From assembly GCA_026195895.1 (NCBI GenBank), contig JAPHRO010000005.1, forward strand, positions 1-50,738: 50,738 nt of DNA, given 5' to 3'. The position numbers and the translations under genes are program-made. This stretch comes from Gammaproteobacteria bacterium (GTDB taxonomy: Bacteria; Pseudomonadota; Gammaproteobacteria; SZUA-229). The notes beneath the pieces are model-generated. The model saw only the letters and a program-made list of their open reading frames with translations. It ran no database searches and was not told where the DNA came from. Positions 27,144 to 35,982 of this stretch are shown here, one piece after another (position 1 is the first letter of the stretch; each line of letters opens with the position of its first letter).

Positions 27144-27205
27144 AACCACAGAAAGTACTAAACTTTTCCACAGAAAGTAGTGAATTTCCACAACAACCAC
27201 TAAAT
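27144..27205 (+). repeat. Three degenerate direct repeats (CCACA...) at the island edge
   Basis: Units start at 27144, 27166 and 27186: AACCACAGAAAGTACTAAAC, TTCCACAGAAAGTAGTGAAT and TTCCACAACAACCACTAAAT. CCACA recurs at 27146, 27168 and 27188 (22- and 20-base periods). They could be arm-type sites for a tyrosine recombinase or transposase-binding repeats at an element end. Confidence 0.6.
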
Positions 27206-27492
27206 TCGTAGACCAGAACTAGTATTACCTATTAATACAATAACTTATGGACCATTATTAAAGTAAGGTATTATTTGTAATTTATTCATAGTCTCTGCAC
27301 TCTCTGTCTTTCCAAGCCATTTACATATAGAACCGAGACTTGTATTTACCTGGTTCAGGTCTATCGTTAAACTTGGTTGAGACTAAAAGTGATCTAGGCA
27401 AATTCTATGCGCAAGACCTATAGATATAGTGAATCCGATACCTAACCTAGTACTGTTTCTTTTGTAATCGGCAGTTTGGACTGTATTAATGC

Positions 27493-27526
27493 TAATAATC
27501 CGTTAAAATATTATTACGGATTATTA
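27493..27526. promoter_or_regulatory. 11-bp inverted repeat upstream of the integrase
   Basis: TAATAATCCGT / ACGGATTATTA separated by 12 bases, 24 bases before the integrase start. It could be an operator for the integrase, a recombination core site, or a hairpin in the 5' untranslated region. Confidence 0.5.
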
Positions 27527-27550
27527 ATCTTCCCTTAATTTGAGGAAATT

Positions 27551-28321
27551 ATGCCTAAATCTGGCCAGGCTCGGGTGCTCACCCCTAAACAACGAGAACA
27601 TCTTTTTGAGATTATCCGGCAACATCGCCATCCTGAAAAAAACACGGCGATTATGCAGGTCAGTTTTAAGCTCGGATTAAGGGCCCAGGAGATTGCACTG
27701 CTCCAGGTCAAGGAAGTCGCTCGACTAAACAAGACAGGTACGGACTTCCAACTTCTTGAAATCATTAGTCTCCCAGCTGCGTATACAAAAGGTGCTGATG
27801 CTATGAATCGCTCTAAAAGTCACTATCATCGGAAATCTATCAGTTTCGACATGGATAGTTTTAATAAAATAGTAAAACAAATTGAGCGTCTGTCTAAATC
27901 TGGCGCAGACATCAATCCAGAAGACTTTTATCCACCCGTCAAGAAACACAAAGGAAAATCACGTGATTTACCCATGGTTGATACTGAGTTACGAATAGCA
28001 TTACAAGAATATCTGCACTTACGTCTTACTAAAGGTGAAAAGCTCAAACCTTCCTCCCCTCTTTTCGTTACACAGAAAGGTGGCCCTTATTCTCCTAATA
28101 CATTACAAGAGCATATGGCATTGATGCTCAGAGATTGGGCTGGTATAGAAAAGGCAAGTTCTCATAGTGGGCGCCGCTCATTGATTACAAATGTTATTCA
28201 TAAACAGAAGAAATCAGTGAAAGTGGCACAAAAAATTGCTGGACATGTTAATCCCTCGACAACAATCATTTATGAAGAACCACCTGAGGAAATTCTTGAA
28301 GAAGCATTAAAAAACTTATGA
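27551..28321 (+). CDS. Tyrosine recombinase/integrase
   Basis: 256 residues. The catalytic set of tyrosine recombinases can be traced: first Arg in FKLGLRAQEIALL, the HxxR pair in SSHSGRRSLITN, the later His in IAGHVNPS, and the nucleophile Tyr in TTIIYEEPPEE. It is short, lacking a separate arm-binding N-terminal domain. GAGGAAAT precedes the start. It lies at the left edge of the island with its 5' end outward, and an integrase remnant at the right edge faces it. It probably integrates or excises the island or one module of it. Confidence 0.9.
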   Translation: MPKSGQARVLTPKQREHLFEIIRQHRHPEKNTAIMQVSFKLGLRAQEIALLQVKEVARLNKTGTDFQLLEIISLPAAYTKGADAMNRSKSHYHRKSISFDMDSFNKIVKQIERLSKSGADINPEDFYPPVKKHKGKSRDLPMVDTELRIALQEYLHLRLTKGEKLKPSSPLFVTQKGGPYSPNTLQEHMALMLRDWAGIEKASSHSGRRSLITNVIHKQKKSVKVAQKIAGHVNPSTTIIYEEPPEEILEEALKNL

Positions 28322-28513
28322 ACAAAACCTGCTATCATCTGTTGGTTAGATTGAACGATGCAACACTTTATATTAATACTAAAAAGATGGAGTATTGAAA
28401 ATGAAATAGCGAGCCAGTACGTGTTATAGGCCTGCACATAAAGCAGATATTTAATGTAATAGAAGTGCAGCACAAACTAAATTCAGCGTAGATTATTTCG
28501 AACAAACGAATTG

Positions 28514-29539
28514 TTAGTCTTGATTGTTATATGTGTTTTCAACTTTATAAACTTGTATTTCATCATGGCCATACGGCTTAGAAGTATATTCACTATCAGA
28601 TGGTAAAAATCCTAATGGAATTGGATTAACTGCGTTAGGGTTATGTATGATGGACATAGCCTCTGTATTACCAATGACTGAGCCACCATTTAAGTCTACT
28701 GCCCAGATAGCGCTAATATGACTATACCGAGAGACGAGAAATGTGTACGCTGGAACTTCAGAATTATTTTTATTTATTATAAATGGTCGGTGCTGATACC
28801 ATTGATCAGTTATTTCCATGCTGTCTTTTGATATCTTAATCTGTATAGGGCCAATTGGGAACACTGCTTCTGCCGCGAATGGGAACTGGCTAATCCCTGT
28901 AAGAGTAGAAAATGGGCCATGTCTTAGCTGGCAGCCATTCACAGCTATAACATAAGAGTCACTAGCCTCAACTATACCAGTGTATAGATACCCCCTGGTT
29001 TCACTGTTTTCTTTTCCTATAAGTTTTTCAGCTTTTTCTTTAATTGCGGCTGTCCACCGAAGCAATATTTGCTCATGAGGAAAATCGGTAACACCTATTT
29101 CGAAATTTAACCAACTTTCGGGTATATCATTAGGTTTTGGGCATATAACTTCTATCCACACTCTTTTGTCGCCATTTAGGATTAGAAAATCAGGTCCTTT
29201 GCCCTTTTTTGGGCGATCAGAAAATGCTTTGTCTTTTAATTTATTAAAAATCAAGGCCTCAGATATACAAGACCAAAATTTTTCATCTTTTCCTGATGTA
29301 AGCTCTTTAGTGAACTTTTTATCAGCAAACCCGCTTTCTACGAATTGTTCGCATACCCTAATAAGTTCTTCCCTATATGCAATGGTTTGAGAGCCACTGT
29401 GTGGAAATTTATTAGCAATGAAGGATTTGTCATTTAAGACTAACGGTTTAGCTGTGGGGGCGTAAAGTCTGATAGACCGAAACGCCATACACGAGTGATT
29501 TACTATGAGTTTAAGATATGAATTGATATGTCGTTCCAT
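28514..29539 (-). CDS. Putative PD-(D/E)XK nuclease-like protein
   Basis: 341 residues from ATG 29539 (a TTG four codons earlier is possible). The only recognisable part is GPDFLILNGDKRVWIEVICPKP around residues 115-137, which resembles a PD-(D/E)XK core: Asp in GPDF and Glu in WIEV. The Lys of the classical E-x-K is missing, so it may be a variant or inactive nuclease. An upstream Glu in SEALIF could complete the site. The rest is unknown. It overlaps the end of the Mrr-like gene by 29 bases, so they are translated together. Confidence 0.6.
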   Translation of the reverse strand: MERHINSYLKLIVNHSCMAFRSIRLYAPTAKPLVLNDKSFIANKFPHSGSQTIAYREELIRVCEQFVESGFADKKFTKELTSGKDEKFWSCISEALIFNKLKDKAFSDRPKKGKGPDFLILNGDKRVWIEVICPKPNDIPESWLNFEIGVTDFPHEQILLRWTAAIKEKAEKLIGKENSETRGYLYTGIVEASDSYVIAVNGCQLRHGPFSTLTGISQFPFAAEAVFPIGPIQIKISKDSMEITDQWYQHRPFIINKNNSEVPAYTFLVSRYSHISAIWAVDLNGGSVIGNTEAMSIIHNPNAVNPIPLGFLPSDSEYTSKPYGHDEIQVYKVENTYNNQD

Positions 29540-30353
29540 CTTTTTTTCCAATTATCGTAAACTCTTTTTCTTCGCCATCAATACTTAATGGTGCCGTGGC
29601 AATTTCTGCTATCAGAGAATCTTGATCTGCAACAGAATATCTTCTACTTGTGAATGATGATTCTGCAACCTCATAAACATATTTAATTGTCAAAAGTATC
29701 CCCGTTATAGCGTGTTGTAGTTTTCTTTTATGTGTTATGACATAGTAATTTTCTGCTCGGAAATATACGGATTCTGTACTTTCTTCTCCAAGCTTACCCA
29801 ATGGCAGTTTGTCTTGTATTAACCCGATATTATTTTTAATTATTTCACTAGTTATCAAGTTATTTTCAGGGTCAAATATGTCGTAGCCATCTGCAACGCG
29901 AAGCGCAGAATTATTAACCATGGGTGTGTATGTGGCTTCAATAAACCTTTTAGAATGAATATATACGGCTGTTTCTGGTAGCAAGAACGACGCAGTATCT
30001 ATTTCTTTCAAGTCAAGGCACTTTATTCCCATGCTAGTAGCTTTATCTAGTGCAGTTTTACAGAACCCACTCGAAGATACGATAACACCTTGATTTATAT
30101 TGGTATAACGGCATTTGTTGTCAAATGCTTCAATATCTGGAACACCAACAGGTCGAGACCGATCTTTGCATTCTATCGCAATAACCAGTTCGTGATGTGA
30201 CTGGTTGTAGGTAAGAACAACATCGTGTTCTCTTAGCTTTCCAGTTTGTATATCTTGAATCTTTTTAGGTGATACAATCACTACGTTTGCATCACTTGCT
30301 AACTGACGTTCTAGTTTCTCAGTTAATAGCTCAAGAGATCGACCTTGTTTCAT
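29511..30353 (-). CDS. Mrr-like restriction endonuclease
   Basis: 280 residues from ATG 30353 (a TTG two codons earlier is also open). The N-terminal half is a restriction-endonuclease fold of the Mrr type: GRSLELLTEKLERQL, then Asp44 in LREHDVVLTY and the E-x-K pair in VIAIECKDRSRP, followed by GVIVSSSGFCKTALDKA, where Mrr family members place a conserved Gly-Phe segment. The C-terminal half is unassigned and could be the sensor. Mrr enzymes usually cut modified or foreign DNA. It lies about 100 bases after a trypsin-like protease gene and overlaps a second nuclease-like gene, all on the same strand. Confidence 0.75.
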   Translation of the reverse strand: MKQGRSLELLTEKLERQLASDANVVIVSPKKIQDIQTGKLREHDVVLTYNQSHHELVIAIECKDRSRPVGVPDIEAFDNKCRYTNINQGVIVSSSGFCKTALDKATSMGIKCLDLKEIDTASFLLPETAVYIHSKRFIEATYTPMVNNSALRVADGYDIFDPENNLITSEIIKNNIGLIQDKLPLGKLGEESTESVYFRAENYYVITHKRKLQHAITGILLTIKYVYEVAESSFTSRRYSVADQDSLIAEIATAPLSIDGEEKEFTIIGKKDGTTYQFIS

Positions 30354-30459
30354 TGGCAAATTCTTCTATTACTCATAAAGCCTAATGACTTGCTGCCTAG
30401 AGTGAGTGGGGTGCTAATTTTTAGGCCATTGTTCTAGGCGGTTAATGTCAATATTTTTG

Positions 30460-31215
30460 TTAGGTATAGTCTCGTACCGTTCCATCAGGATTTATATACC
30501 CAGCATGATGTATCAGCAGAATTTCACCCAAAGTCTCTGAAGCTTCAGCTTGATAAACCACCCCAACTAATCGCCAAGAAACTATACCGCTTTCAGATTT
30601 TTCTAATGTTATAGCAGGCGCACCGCTAATACCTCCTAGATTATATAGTTTTTCTGGTAATCCATTACCAAAAATATCAACCCAATATTGCCTTTCGAAC
30701 GAGCAACCTATGTGACGCTCACTAATTGAAGATGCAGGTGTATTAAAACAATGCAGGCCAAAATTATACTCTTGCTTTTTTTCTTCAATTCTTTCTATTC
30801 CAGGGTAACCCGCAACAACAATAGCTTCACCTTCATTTGGTCGCGTAGGAGGCCATGTTTCTTGGCTTCCGTGTAATACGCAAATATTGAGAGATTTTAT
30901 TTCTTCTTCAGTTATTGAAAAGGTTGCTATATCCATTGATTCAGATGTCTTATCAGAGATTCGCCTTTCTTCTAAATAAAAATCAATATTTGATAATTGG
31001 CAATTAGTTGCTTTTCCTTCTTCTTTTGCTTCAATATAGCTTTCATATACATGAGCAGCAGTAACTACAAATGTGTGTTCTCCAGTATTTAAAACAAATG
31101 CTGTCCCATTGCTTAACACGTTATTTGAATCTGCCCAAAAGATTGGTGCTGAATAACTTCCTGCTATTTTTAGATACTCTTTTTGTACTTCTTCTGGCTC
31201 ATCTCCGATAGTCAT
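30460..31215 (-). CDS. Trypsin-like serine protease domain protein
   Basis: 251 residues, soluble, no signal peptide, so probably cytoplasmic. A complete trypsin-type triad is visible: His55 in TFVVTAAHVYESY, Asp95 in ESMDIATFS and Ser197 in NLGGISGAPA. Most of the chain is the protease domain itself. Cytoplasmic trypsin-like proteases occur in several anti-phage modules, where they cut a partner to activate it. This gene begins 47 bases after the CBASS effector gene and is followed by two nuclease-like genes. It is visibly more AT-rich than the CBASS genes, suggesting a separate origin. Its partner is unknown. Confidence 0.82.
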   Translation of the reverse strand: MTIGDEPEEVQKEYLKIAGSYSAPIFWADSNNVLSNGTAFVLNTGEHTFVVTAAHVYESYIEAKEEGKATNCQLSNIDFYLEERRISDKTSESMDIATFSITEEEIKSLNICVLHGSQETWPPTRPNEGEAIVVAGYPGIERIEEKKQEYNFGLHCFNTPASSISERHIGCSFERQYWVDIFGNGLPEKLYNLGGISGAPAITLEKSESGIVSWRLVGVVYQAEASETLGEILLIHHAGYINPDGTVRDYT

Positions 31216-31262
31216 TTGTTTTATTGATACCTAATAGTTGATATAAGTAAACCCGGACAAGG

Positions 31263-32354
31263 TCAGCTGTATTGAACTTGAGGCCGCTCTATTCCGGCGA
31301 CGGGCATCAAGATACCCCATGGATAGGCTGGATCATTACCACGCTCATACTGATAAACTATAAGCTCAGGAAGGTTGCGCTTATCGTAACGGCGACCGAA
31401 TGTGAATACCGCACTGTTAGGCGCAGCCATAACCAAATGAATACGTTTTGCTCCAACCTCGTTTAGTTGTTTAACTACTTCAAAAAATTGCTGGGCCAAT
31501 CGATTCTGTTTTTTCTGAGACCAGTGAGCATCTGAAGATAAGCCGTCAAGTGTCAGCCTGACAACAGGGTAAGAAAAAGTGCTGTTTAGGTCATCGTCAT
31601 CTATTGGATAAGAAAAAGAGAGCGCGACAACTACCTCCGTTGCACTCGTTAGATTCTCAATACCACTAACCTTGAACGCCATACCATCATCCAGCATATC
31701 AAGACTGCGCCAAGACTCTTGTGCTCGATCCCAGTCATATGTAGAGATACCACTTTCATCATCTAGAAGTAAGCCGGTCAAAAATGTATATGGAACAGAT
31801 GTCAGGCCTCCATAAACGGTTGTCAGGTCGCTTCGCTCAACATTCTTTTGATGCTGAAGTACGGAACGATGTGTAGCTGATATATCTTCCAATGCACGTT
31901 CAGGTTCGATTACTTTTCCATCCAATCGGTTTCGCAAGTCAAGTAGTACAGGAATAATTTGCCCTTCAACTTTTCGCGATATGTATTGGTCAAGTGGTGC
32001 CCCGTCATCGTCACGAAGCCCCCGCCCTTCAATAACAACAACGCGCTTCTTGGTGCGGCTTTTAACTTCGTGGTTAATCCGTAAAAAGATCATGACAAGT
32101 GCAACCAGGATGACAATCGTGCAAATTGCCAATATCCAACCATCGATAGCATCAATTGCTTTCTGTGCATCCAAGTAACCTTCAGGCACGGTGCCTAAGA
32201 TGAAGCGCAGGATTATTGCCACCAGCGGTGGCCCGCCAAATATAGCAATCAACACTCCAAATGCTGATCTTATCATTAGCAGTTCTATCGAACGTGCGCG
32301 GAATAACCAATCGGTTCCCTTAAGAACAAAGTTTTGTAAAAGGCGTTTTAACAT
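31263..32354 (-). CDS. 2TM-SAVED CBASS effector
   Basis: 363 residues. Two membrane segments lie at about 24-52 and 70-92, followed by a cytoplasmic SAVED domain recognisable by IHLVMAAPNSAVFTFGRRYDKRN, LPELIVYQYER and the helix before them. SAVED domains bind cyclic oligonucleotides; with membrane segments, the effector is expected to disrupt the inner membrane and kill the infected cell (Cap14-like arrangement). It starts one base after the Cap3 stop, as the last gene of a type II CBASS operon. Confidence 0.88.
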   Translation of the reverse strand: MLKRLLQNFVLKGTDWLFRARSIELLMIRSAFGVLIAIFGGPPLVAIILRFILGTVPEGYLDAQKAIDAIDGWILAICTIVILVALVMIFLRINHEVKSRTKKRVVVIEGRGLRDDDGAPLDQYISRKVEGQIIPVLLDLRNRLDGKVIEPERALEDISATHRSVLQHQKNVERSDLTTVYGGLTSVPYTFLTGLLLDDESGISTYDWDRAQESWRSLDMLDDGMAFKVSGIENLTSATEVVVALSFSYPIDDDDLNSTFSYPVVRLTLDGLSSDAHWSQKKQNRLAQQFFEVVKQLNEVGAKRIHLVMAAPNSAVFTFGRRYDKRNLPELIVYQYERGNDPAYPWGILMPVAGIERPQVQYS

Positions 32355-32355
32355 A

Positions 32356-32832
32356 TTATTTTTGTTTCCAATTCATATCATGGACCAGGTCAACAGGAGT
32401 TGGCGCATGATTCCTCACATAAAGGTGCGTGCTACATTCAAATTGCCAGTACCACCGCAGTCTCGCAATCAAAAGTACCGAAAAACTTACCCCCCCAGAT
32501 CCATCAACCAATTCTTGCATCGCATATATATCTTGCAAGCTAGGCTGCACACTGAAACAAGGATGGGTGTGCCATTCACCAAGGTAGTTGAACCTTCGAT
32601 AGTCTGCTCCAGATTTTTCAAAGAACTCTTTGAGGGCTTGTTCATGCTGATCAGAATCTCGTACGAAACTCGATCGGGTGCCACTTTTAGTGTCAACTGA
32701 GAAATCGACGATCCGGAATTTTTGGTCCCCAACCTCTTCGCCCATGATCATTCCACCGATTTCTCTACGTCCAGCGAGTATCATGTGGTATCTCATTTTA
32801 CGAAGAACCTCATTTGGGAGCAGCAGTTGCAT
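32356..32832 (-). CDS. cap3: Cap3-type JAB/JAMM isopeptidase (CBASS)
   Basis: 158 residues from ATG 32832, which has GGAGG six bases upstream; the ATG at 32838 directly abuts that site and is less likely. The JAMM zinc-protease signature is complete: Glu24 (RREIGG), then HTHP with His88 and His90, Ser98 and Asp101 in GEWHTHPCFSVQPSLQD. In type II CBASS, Cap3 removes conjugates made by Cap2 from the CD-NTase and its targets. It overlaps the end of cap2 by 23 bases. Confidence 0.9.
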   Translation of the reverse strand: MQLLLPNEVLRKMRYHMILAGRREIGGMIMGEEVGDQKFRIVDFSVDTKSGTRSSFVRDSDQHEQALKEFFEKSGADYRRFNYLGEWHTHPCFSVQPSLQDIYAMQELVDGSGGVSFSVLLIARLRWYWQFECSTHLYVRNHAPTPVDLVHDMNWKQK

Positions 32833-34555
32833 CTGCATCCTCCTTGGAAGGCAGATGTTCTTTCAATAGTTGAATTACGGCTGCTGGGTCCAACGTATCA
32901 ACTGTTTCCCCCCACTCCCCATTTTGCTGGAGATCAATGGGACGCGTGTCAAATGGTTCTGTAAAAAGCCAGTCTGAAGAGAAACCGATGATATATGCTG
33001 ACCTCGGAAATATGCTTGCTTCTGGTCGCGCTAAAATATCGGACGCAAACCGGGTAGCGTGTGCGGCCATGATCGATATCTCTGCATCTTCTGCAATTAG
33101 TGGAGTTCCGTCGTCATCCCTACCATCGTACCGGTCAACATCGACCGGTCGAATCCAGTCTACGTCTTGATCGTTACACCAGGCCTCGATTTGTGCTCTT
33201 GCCGATAACGGTACCGGATCTATGTCTGGACGTGCGCGTGCAACGATTCCACCAATGCCTCCAGCAAAAACTTCCACCCAGATCATAGGCTTTCTTCGTC
33301 GTGTTGATACCGATGCAATCATATTAAATGCAGTCGGTTCAGCTGTGGCATCAATCAGGAGATCACATTCACCAAGCGACTCTAGGGCGCCCACCATCGA
33401 ACTTGCGCTTTCTTGTCCACCAATGCCAATCCGAAGGGCCTTGATATCCGCTTTTGGATTGATTTTAAGTAGTCGGTCACGCAACGCATGGGCTTTATGA
33501 GCACCGATGTCATTAAGGTCTAGTTCGTTGCGTACGACGTTGCCGGGAAAAAAGATGTCTTCGTCGATCAAGAAAAAATTGCCTATGCCAGATCGGCACA
33601 AGCTAGCTGCGATTTTTGAGCCAACTGAACCGCACCCGACAATCCCCACCTTTTTATCCTCTAGGGTTTCAAAGCTGTCTGGGAGACGTTGTTTCTCGCT
33701 CGGAATCTGCAATGTTGTGTAGCAAATGACTTTGCGATCTTGGGCCTCTCCGTAAATACAGAAAAGCGTCCAGTTCCCATCATCGCCAACAAGCAGATAT
33801 TCAAAACTATCAGCATCTAGGAGCGACTTGCTCAGCTCAATAAAATCGAGACCTTCGAGGAATGTTCGTAGCTCATCCAACTTCATTTCACCGAAACCAT
33901 CTGTACCAGCTACTCGTACGGCGAAACCTGTTTGTTCTGCTCCCTCTTTGGGCAGCACGAGATCACTGGCCCAGATAGGCTCATCTTTTAAACCAAGGCG
34001 GGAAAGTGTTGATACACAGATTGACGTAACCAGGCGCTCTCGTAGTCCGATGGATGTTGGCTCGCACTCAGGCAGCACATTGAGTGCGTTGATATCATTT
34101 TCAGTTACAAGAAGGCGGAAATATTTCGACCGCATGTCACGTCCCAACGACGCCACATGGGCTGAGTGTGCATGCAAGATCTGATCGTTATCCGGTCGTT
34201 CTTCAGATAGGAGTCTCTGGCAACTGGCGATCATATCAGCTCCCGTGATCGATGGCTGCCAATTGTCCGGTCGATACTCTAAGCAGAGTTCACCATCTGC
34301 ACCGTATTGGTGTCGGGATATTCGTGACTTATCTTCTGTGTAGATCATTGGTGGAGCATCAGGAAACACGCTTGGGTAAATCATCTGAAACCCAAATTCT
34401 TTATCGCCATTGACAACAAGGAAGTCTACACACATGGCTAGGTCTGCATTAGCATGCCACTTGTGGACCCGAAGCCAATCAACGCTTGCTTCAAGATCGG
34501 CGATTACGGCCTTCTCTGAGGACAGCCGCCTGTTTTGAGTAAGCCACCAGGTCAT
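32810..34555 (-). CDS. cap2: Cap2-type E1-E2 fusion conjugating enzyme (CBASS)
   Basis: 581 residues. N-terminal E2-like domain with the candidate catalytic Cys91 in GELCLEYRPDNW; C-terminal ThiF/E1 adenylation domain with the nucleotide-binding VGIVGCGSVGSKIA (about 303-316) and the Asp/Arg region LIDEDIFFPGNVVRNEL. Cys459 (EAWCND) is a candidate E1 thioester residue. Cap2 attaches the C-terminus of the CD-NTase to target proteins, priming second-messenger synthesis. Its ATG overlaps the CD-NTase stop by four bases. N-terminal E2 plus C-terminal E1 is the normal Cap2 order. Confidence 0.92.
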   Translation of the reverse strand: MTWWLTQNRRLSSEKAVIADLEASVDWLRVHKWHANADLAMCVDFLVVNGDKEFGFQMIYPSVFPDAPPMIYTEDKSRISRHQYGADGELCLEYRPDNWQPSITGADMIASCQRLLSEERPDNDQILHAHSAHVASLGRDMRSKYFRLLVTENDINALNVLPECEPTSIGLRERLVTSICVSTLSRLGLKDEPIWASDLVLPKEGAEQTGFAVRVAGTDGFGEMKLDELRTFLEGLDFIELSKSLLDADSFEYLLVGDDGNWTLFCIYGEAQDRKVICYTTLQIPSEKQRLPDSFETLEDKKVGIVGCGSVGSKIAASLCRSGIGNFFLIDEDIFFPGNVVRNELDLNDIGAHKAHALRDRLLKINPKADIKALRIGIGGQESASSMVGALESLGECDLLIDATAEPTAFNMIASVSTRRRKPMIWVEVFAGGIGGIVARARPDIDPVPLSARAQIEAWCNDQDVDWIRPVDVDRYDGRDDDGTPLIAEDAEISIMAAHATRFASDILARPEASIFPRSAYIIGFSSDWLFTEPFDTRPIDLQQNGEWGETVDTLDPAAVIQLLKEHLPSKEDADATAAPK

Positions 34556-35790
34556 GCAAATCCATCGGGTTTTTTCGGATTTCTCGGTGCGTCAGAGAAA
34601 GAAACGCTCGGCACTGACGTCGCAGATGCAACGGTCGCTGCACCTAGTAAGCCGGATGTACCTGGCCCTGATGACCGAAGTATATTATTGCTTACTTGTT
34701 CAGTCAGGTTCCGGCCCATGCGGTTTGCCAGAACACTCGACATACGTTGATGTTCAACGAGGTGCCCAACATTGGCAAAATCCATTCGAGCTTGTTCAAG
34801 CCAGGAAAAGAAAGCTTGTGCTCGCTCTGGATGCTCTTCCCATTTGTCTGCGAAGTTTTCGAGGGCATCAGTCGGGTTCTTGATGATGAATTTCTGACCA
34901 TCATGTTCAATCGCTTCTTCCATACGACTTAAAATCGAGAGCAAGGCATAGCCAATCGATTCTTCTCCTTGGTAGGCGTGGGCGGCAAGTGTCGATATGA
35001 TGATCGATATCGGCTTCTCTTCAGTGTTATTTGCAAACATAACGTCCCGGTGACGCTTCAGGATCATGATAGCTACCTGAAGAGGGGTTCGGACTCGGTA
35101 GGTGGGAATTTCTTCGACGCTGGCGGTGATACCCTTTGCCCGCATTTCATTAAATATTTGTTCGCGTCGCCGCACAAACACATCGCCCATCCGAGCCTTA
35201 AACCATTCCGCATAGCCGCGAGGATTGGAACGCTGCCAGTCATCTGTAATCTGGAAATACTGAGGGAGTACTTCGTTGTCAGTGATCGCTATGGCTGTAT
35301 CGGCGAATCGAGCATCTAGATTTTTAGTTTCGAGTATACGGCGTTGATCGTGTCCGTTTGGAATGCATGGCACGAGGTCCATATGAAATTGTGCGCCATC
35401 GGCATACTCGAGACGCCAACAGCGCCGGCCTTCATGAACTTCTTTTGTGATTCCCCTGCTTTTACGATAAAGCTTGATTTCGTCTCCAAGGAGTTCTTTC
35501 AGATTTGCCTGTGACAACTTCGAATTGTCGAGATATGTTAATGAGCAGGCGCAGTCGACATCATATTCTTCATCCTCGGATTGCGGCTTAATAACGGTAC
35601 CTAACCTGAAAGATCCTTGTACAAATACATCCGGGTCAAAATCGCGCACGCTAGATTCTTTCCTATGAAACCAGTCCCCTAGTGATTTGTAGCTCTTTTC
35701 TGCCTGCTCATACCTTGAGGGAGGAATTTCCAGTGCATTTGTTAAAGCTTCAAGATAGGTCTCAGCTTGCTTTGTAATCCTGATTGTCAT
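34552..35790 (-). CDS. CD-NTase (CBASS cyclic oligonucleotide synthase)
   Basis: 412 residues from ATG 35790, about ten bases after AAGGA; an ATG at 35799 is too close to that site. The nucleotidyltransferase core is clear: GS motif VQGSFRLGTVIKP (G59, S60), metal-binding EEYDVD (D77, D79) and the third Asp in FHMDLVPC (D138). It makes a cyclic nucleotide signal upon infection; pairing with a SAVED effector suggests a cyclic trinucleotide, but the clade cannot be assigned by eye. The C-terminus GFA suits Cap2-mediated conjugation. First gene of the operon; the AT-rich 190 bases upstream should hold its promoter. Confidence 0.92.
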   Translation of the reverse strand: MTIRITKQAETYLEALTNALEIPPSRYEQAEKSYKSLGDWFHRKESSVRDFDPDVFVQGSFRLGTVIKPQSEDEEYDVDCACSLTYLDNSKLSQANLKELLGDEIKLYRKSRGITKEVHEGRRCWRLEYADGAQFHMDLVPCIPNGHDQRRILETKNLDARFADTAIAITDNEVLPQYFQITDDWQRSNPRGYAEWFKARMGDVFVRRREQIFNEMRAKGITASVEEIPTYRVRTPLQVAIMILKRHRDVMFANNTEEKPISIIISTLAAHAYQGEESIGYALLSILSRMEEAIEHDGQKFIIKNPTDALENFADKWEEHPERAQAFFSWLEQARMDFANVGHLVEHQRMSSVLANRMGRNLTEQVSNNILRSSGPGTSGLLGAATVASATSVPSVSFSDAPRNPKKPDGFA

Positions 35791-35982
35791 GTCTATCATT
35801 TCCTTTTAAATTTGCCGATAACCTTAATTATAATGAGGACTAACTTATAATATTCAACCTATGACCACTAGATAATGTGAAAATATTTATATAAATATAC
35901 TACATATCGTACCCATAATCAGGATACATAAGTAAATACCTATATAATTCATATGCTTAACTAAATATTGTGAATTTATCTG

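Larger units (their letters stand above)
26905..27550. other. Gene-free left edge of the accessory island
   Basis: 646 AT-rich bases without a supportable gene. They contain three short direct repeats (27144-27205) and an 11-bp inverted repeat (27493-27526) just before the integrase. No tRNA gene was recognised as an attachment site. This probably carries the left attachment region and integrase promoter. Confidence 0.5.

Noticed and set aside
27144..27205. CRISPR array
   Set aside because: The repeats are degenerate, about 20 bases, and contiguous with no spacers.
32191..32700. 169-codon plus-strand ORF
   Set aside because: Antisense to the Cap3 and SAVED genes, whose motifs are complete.
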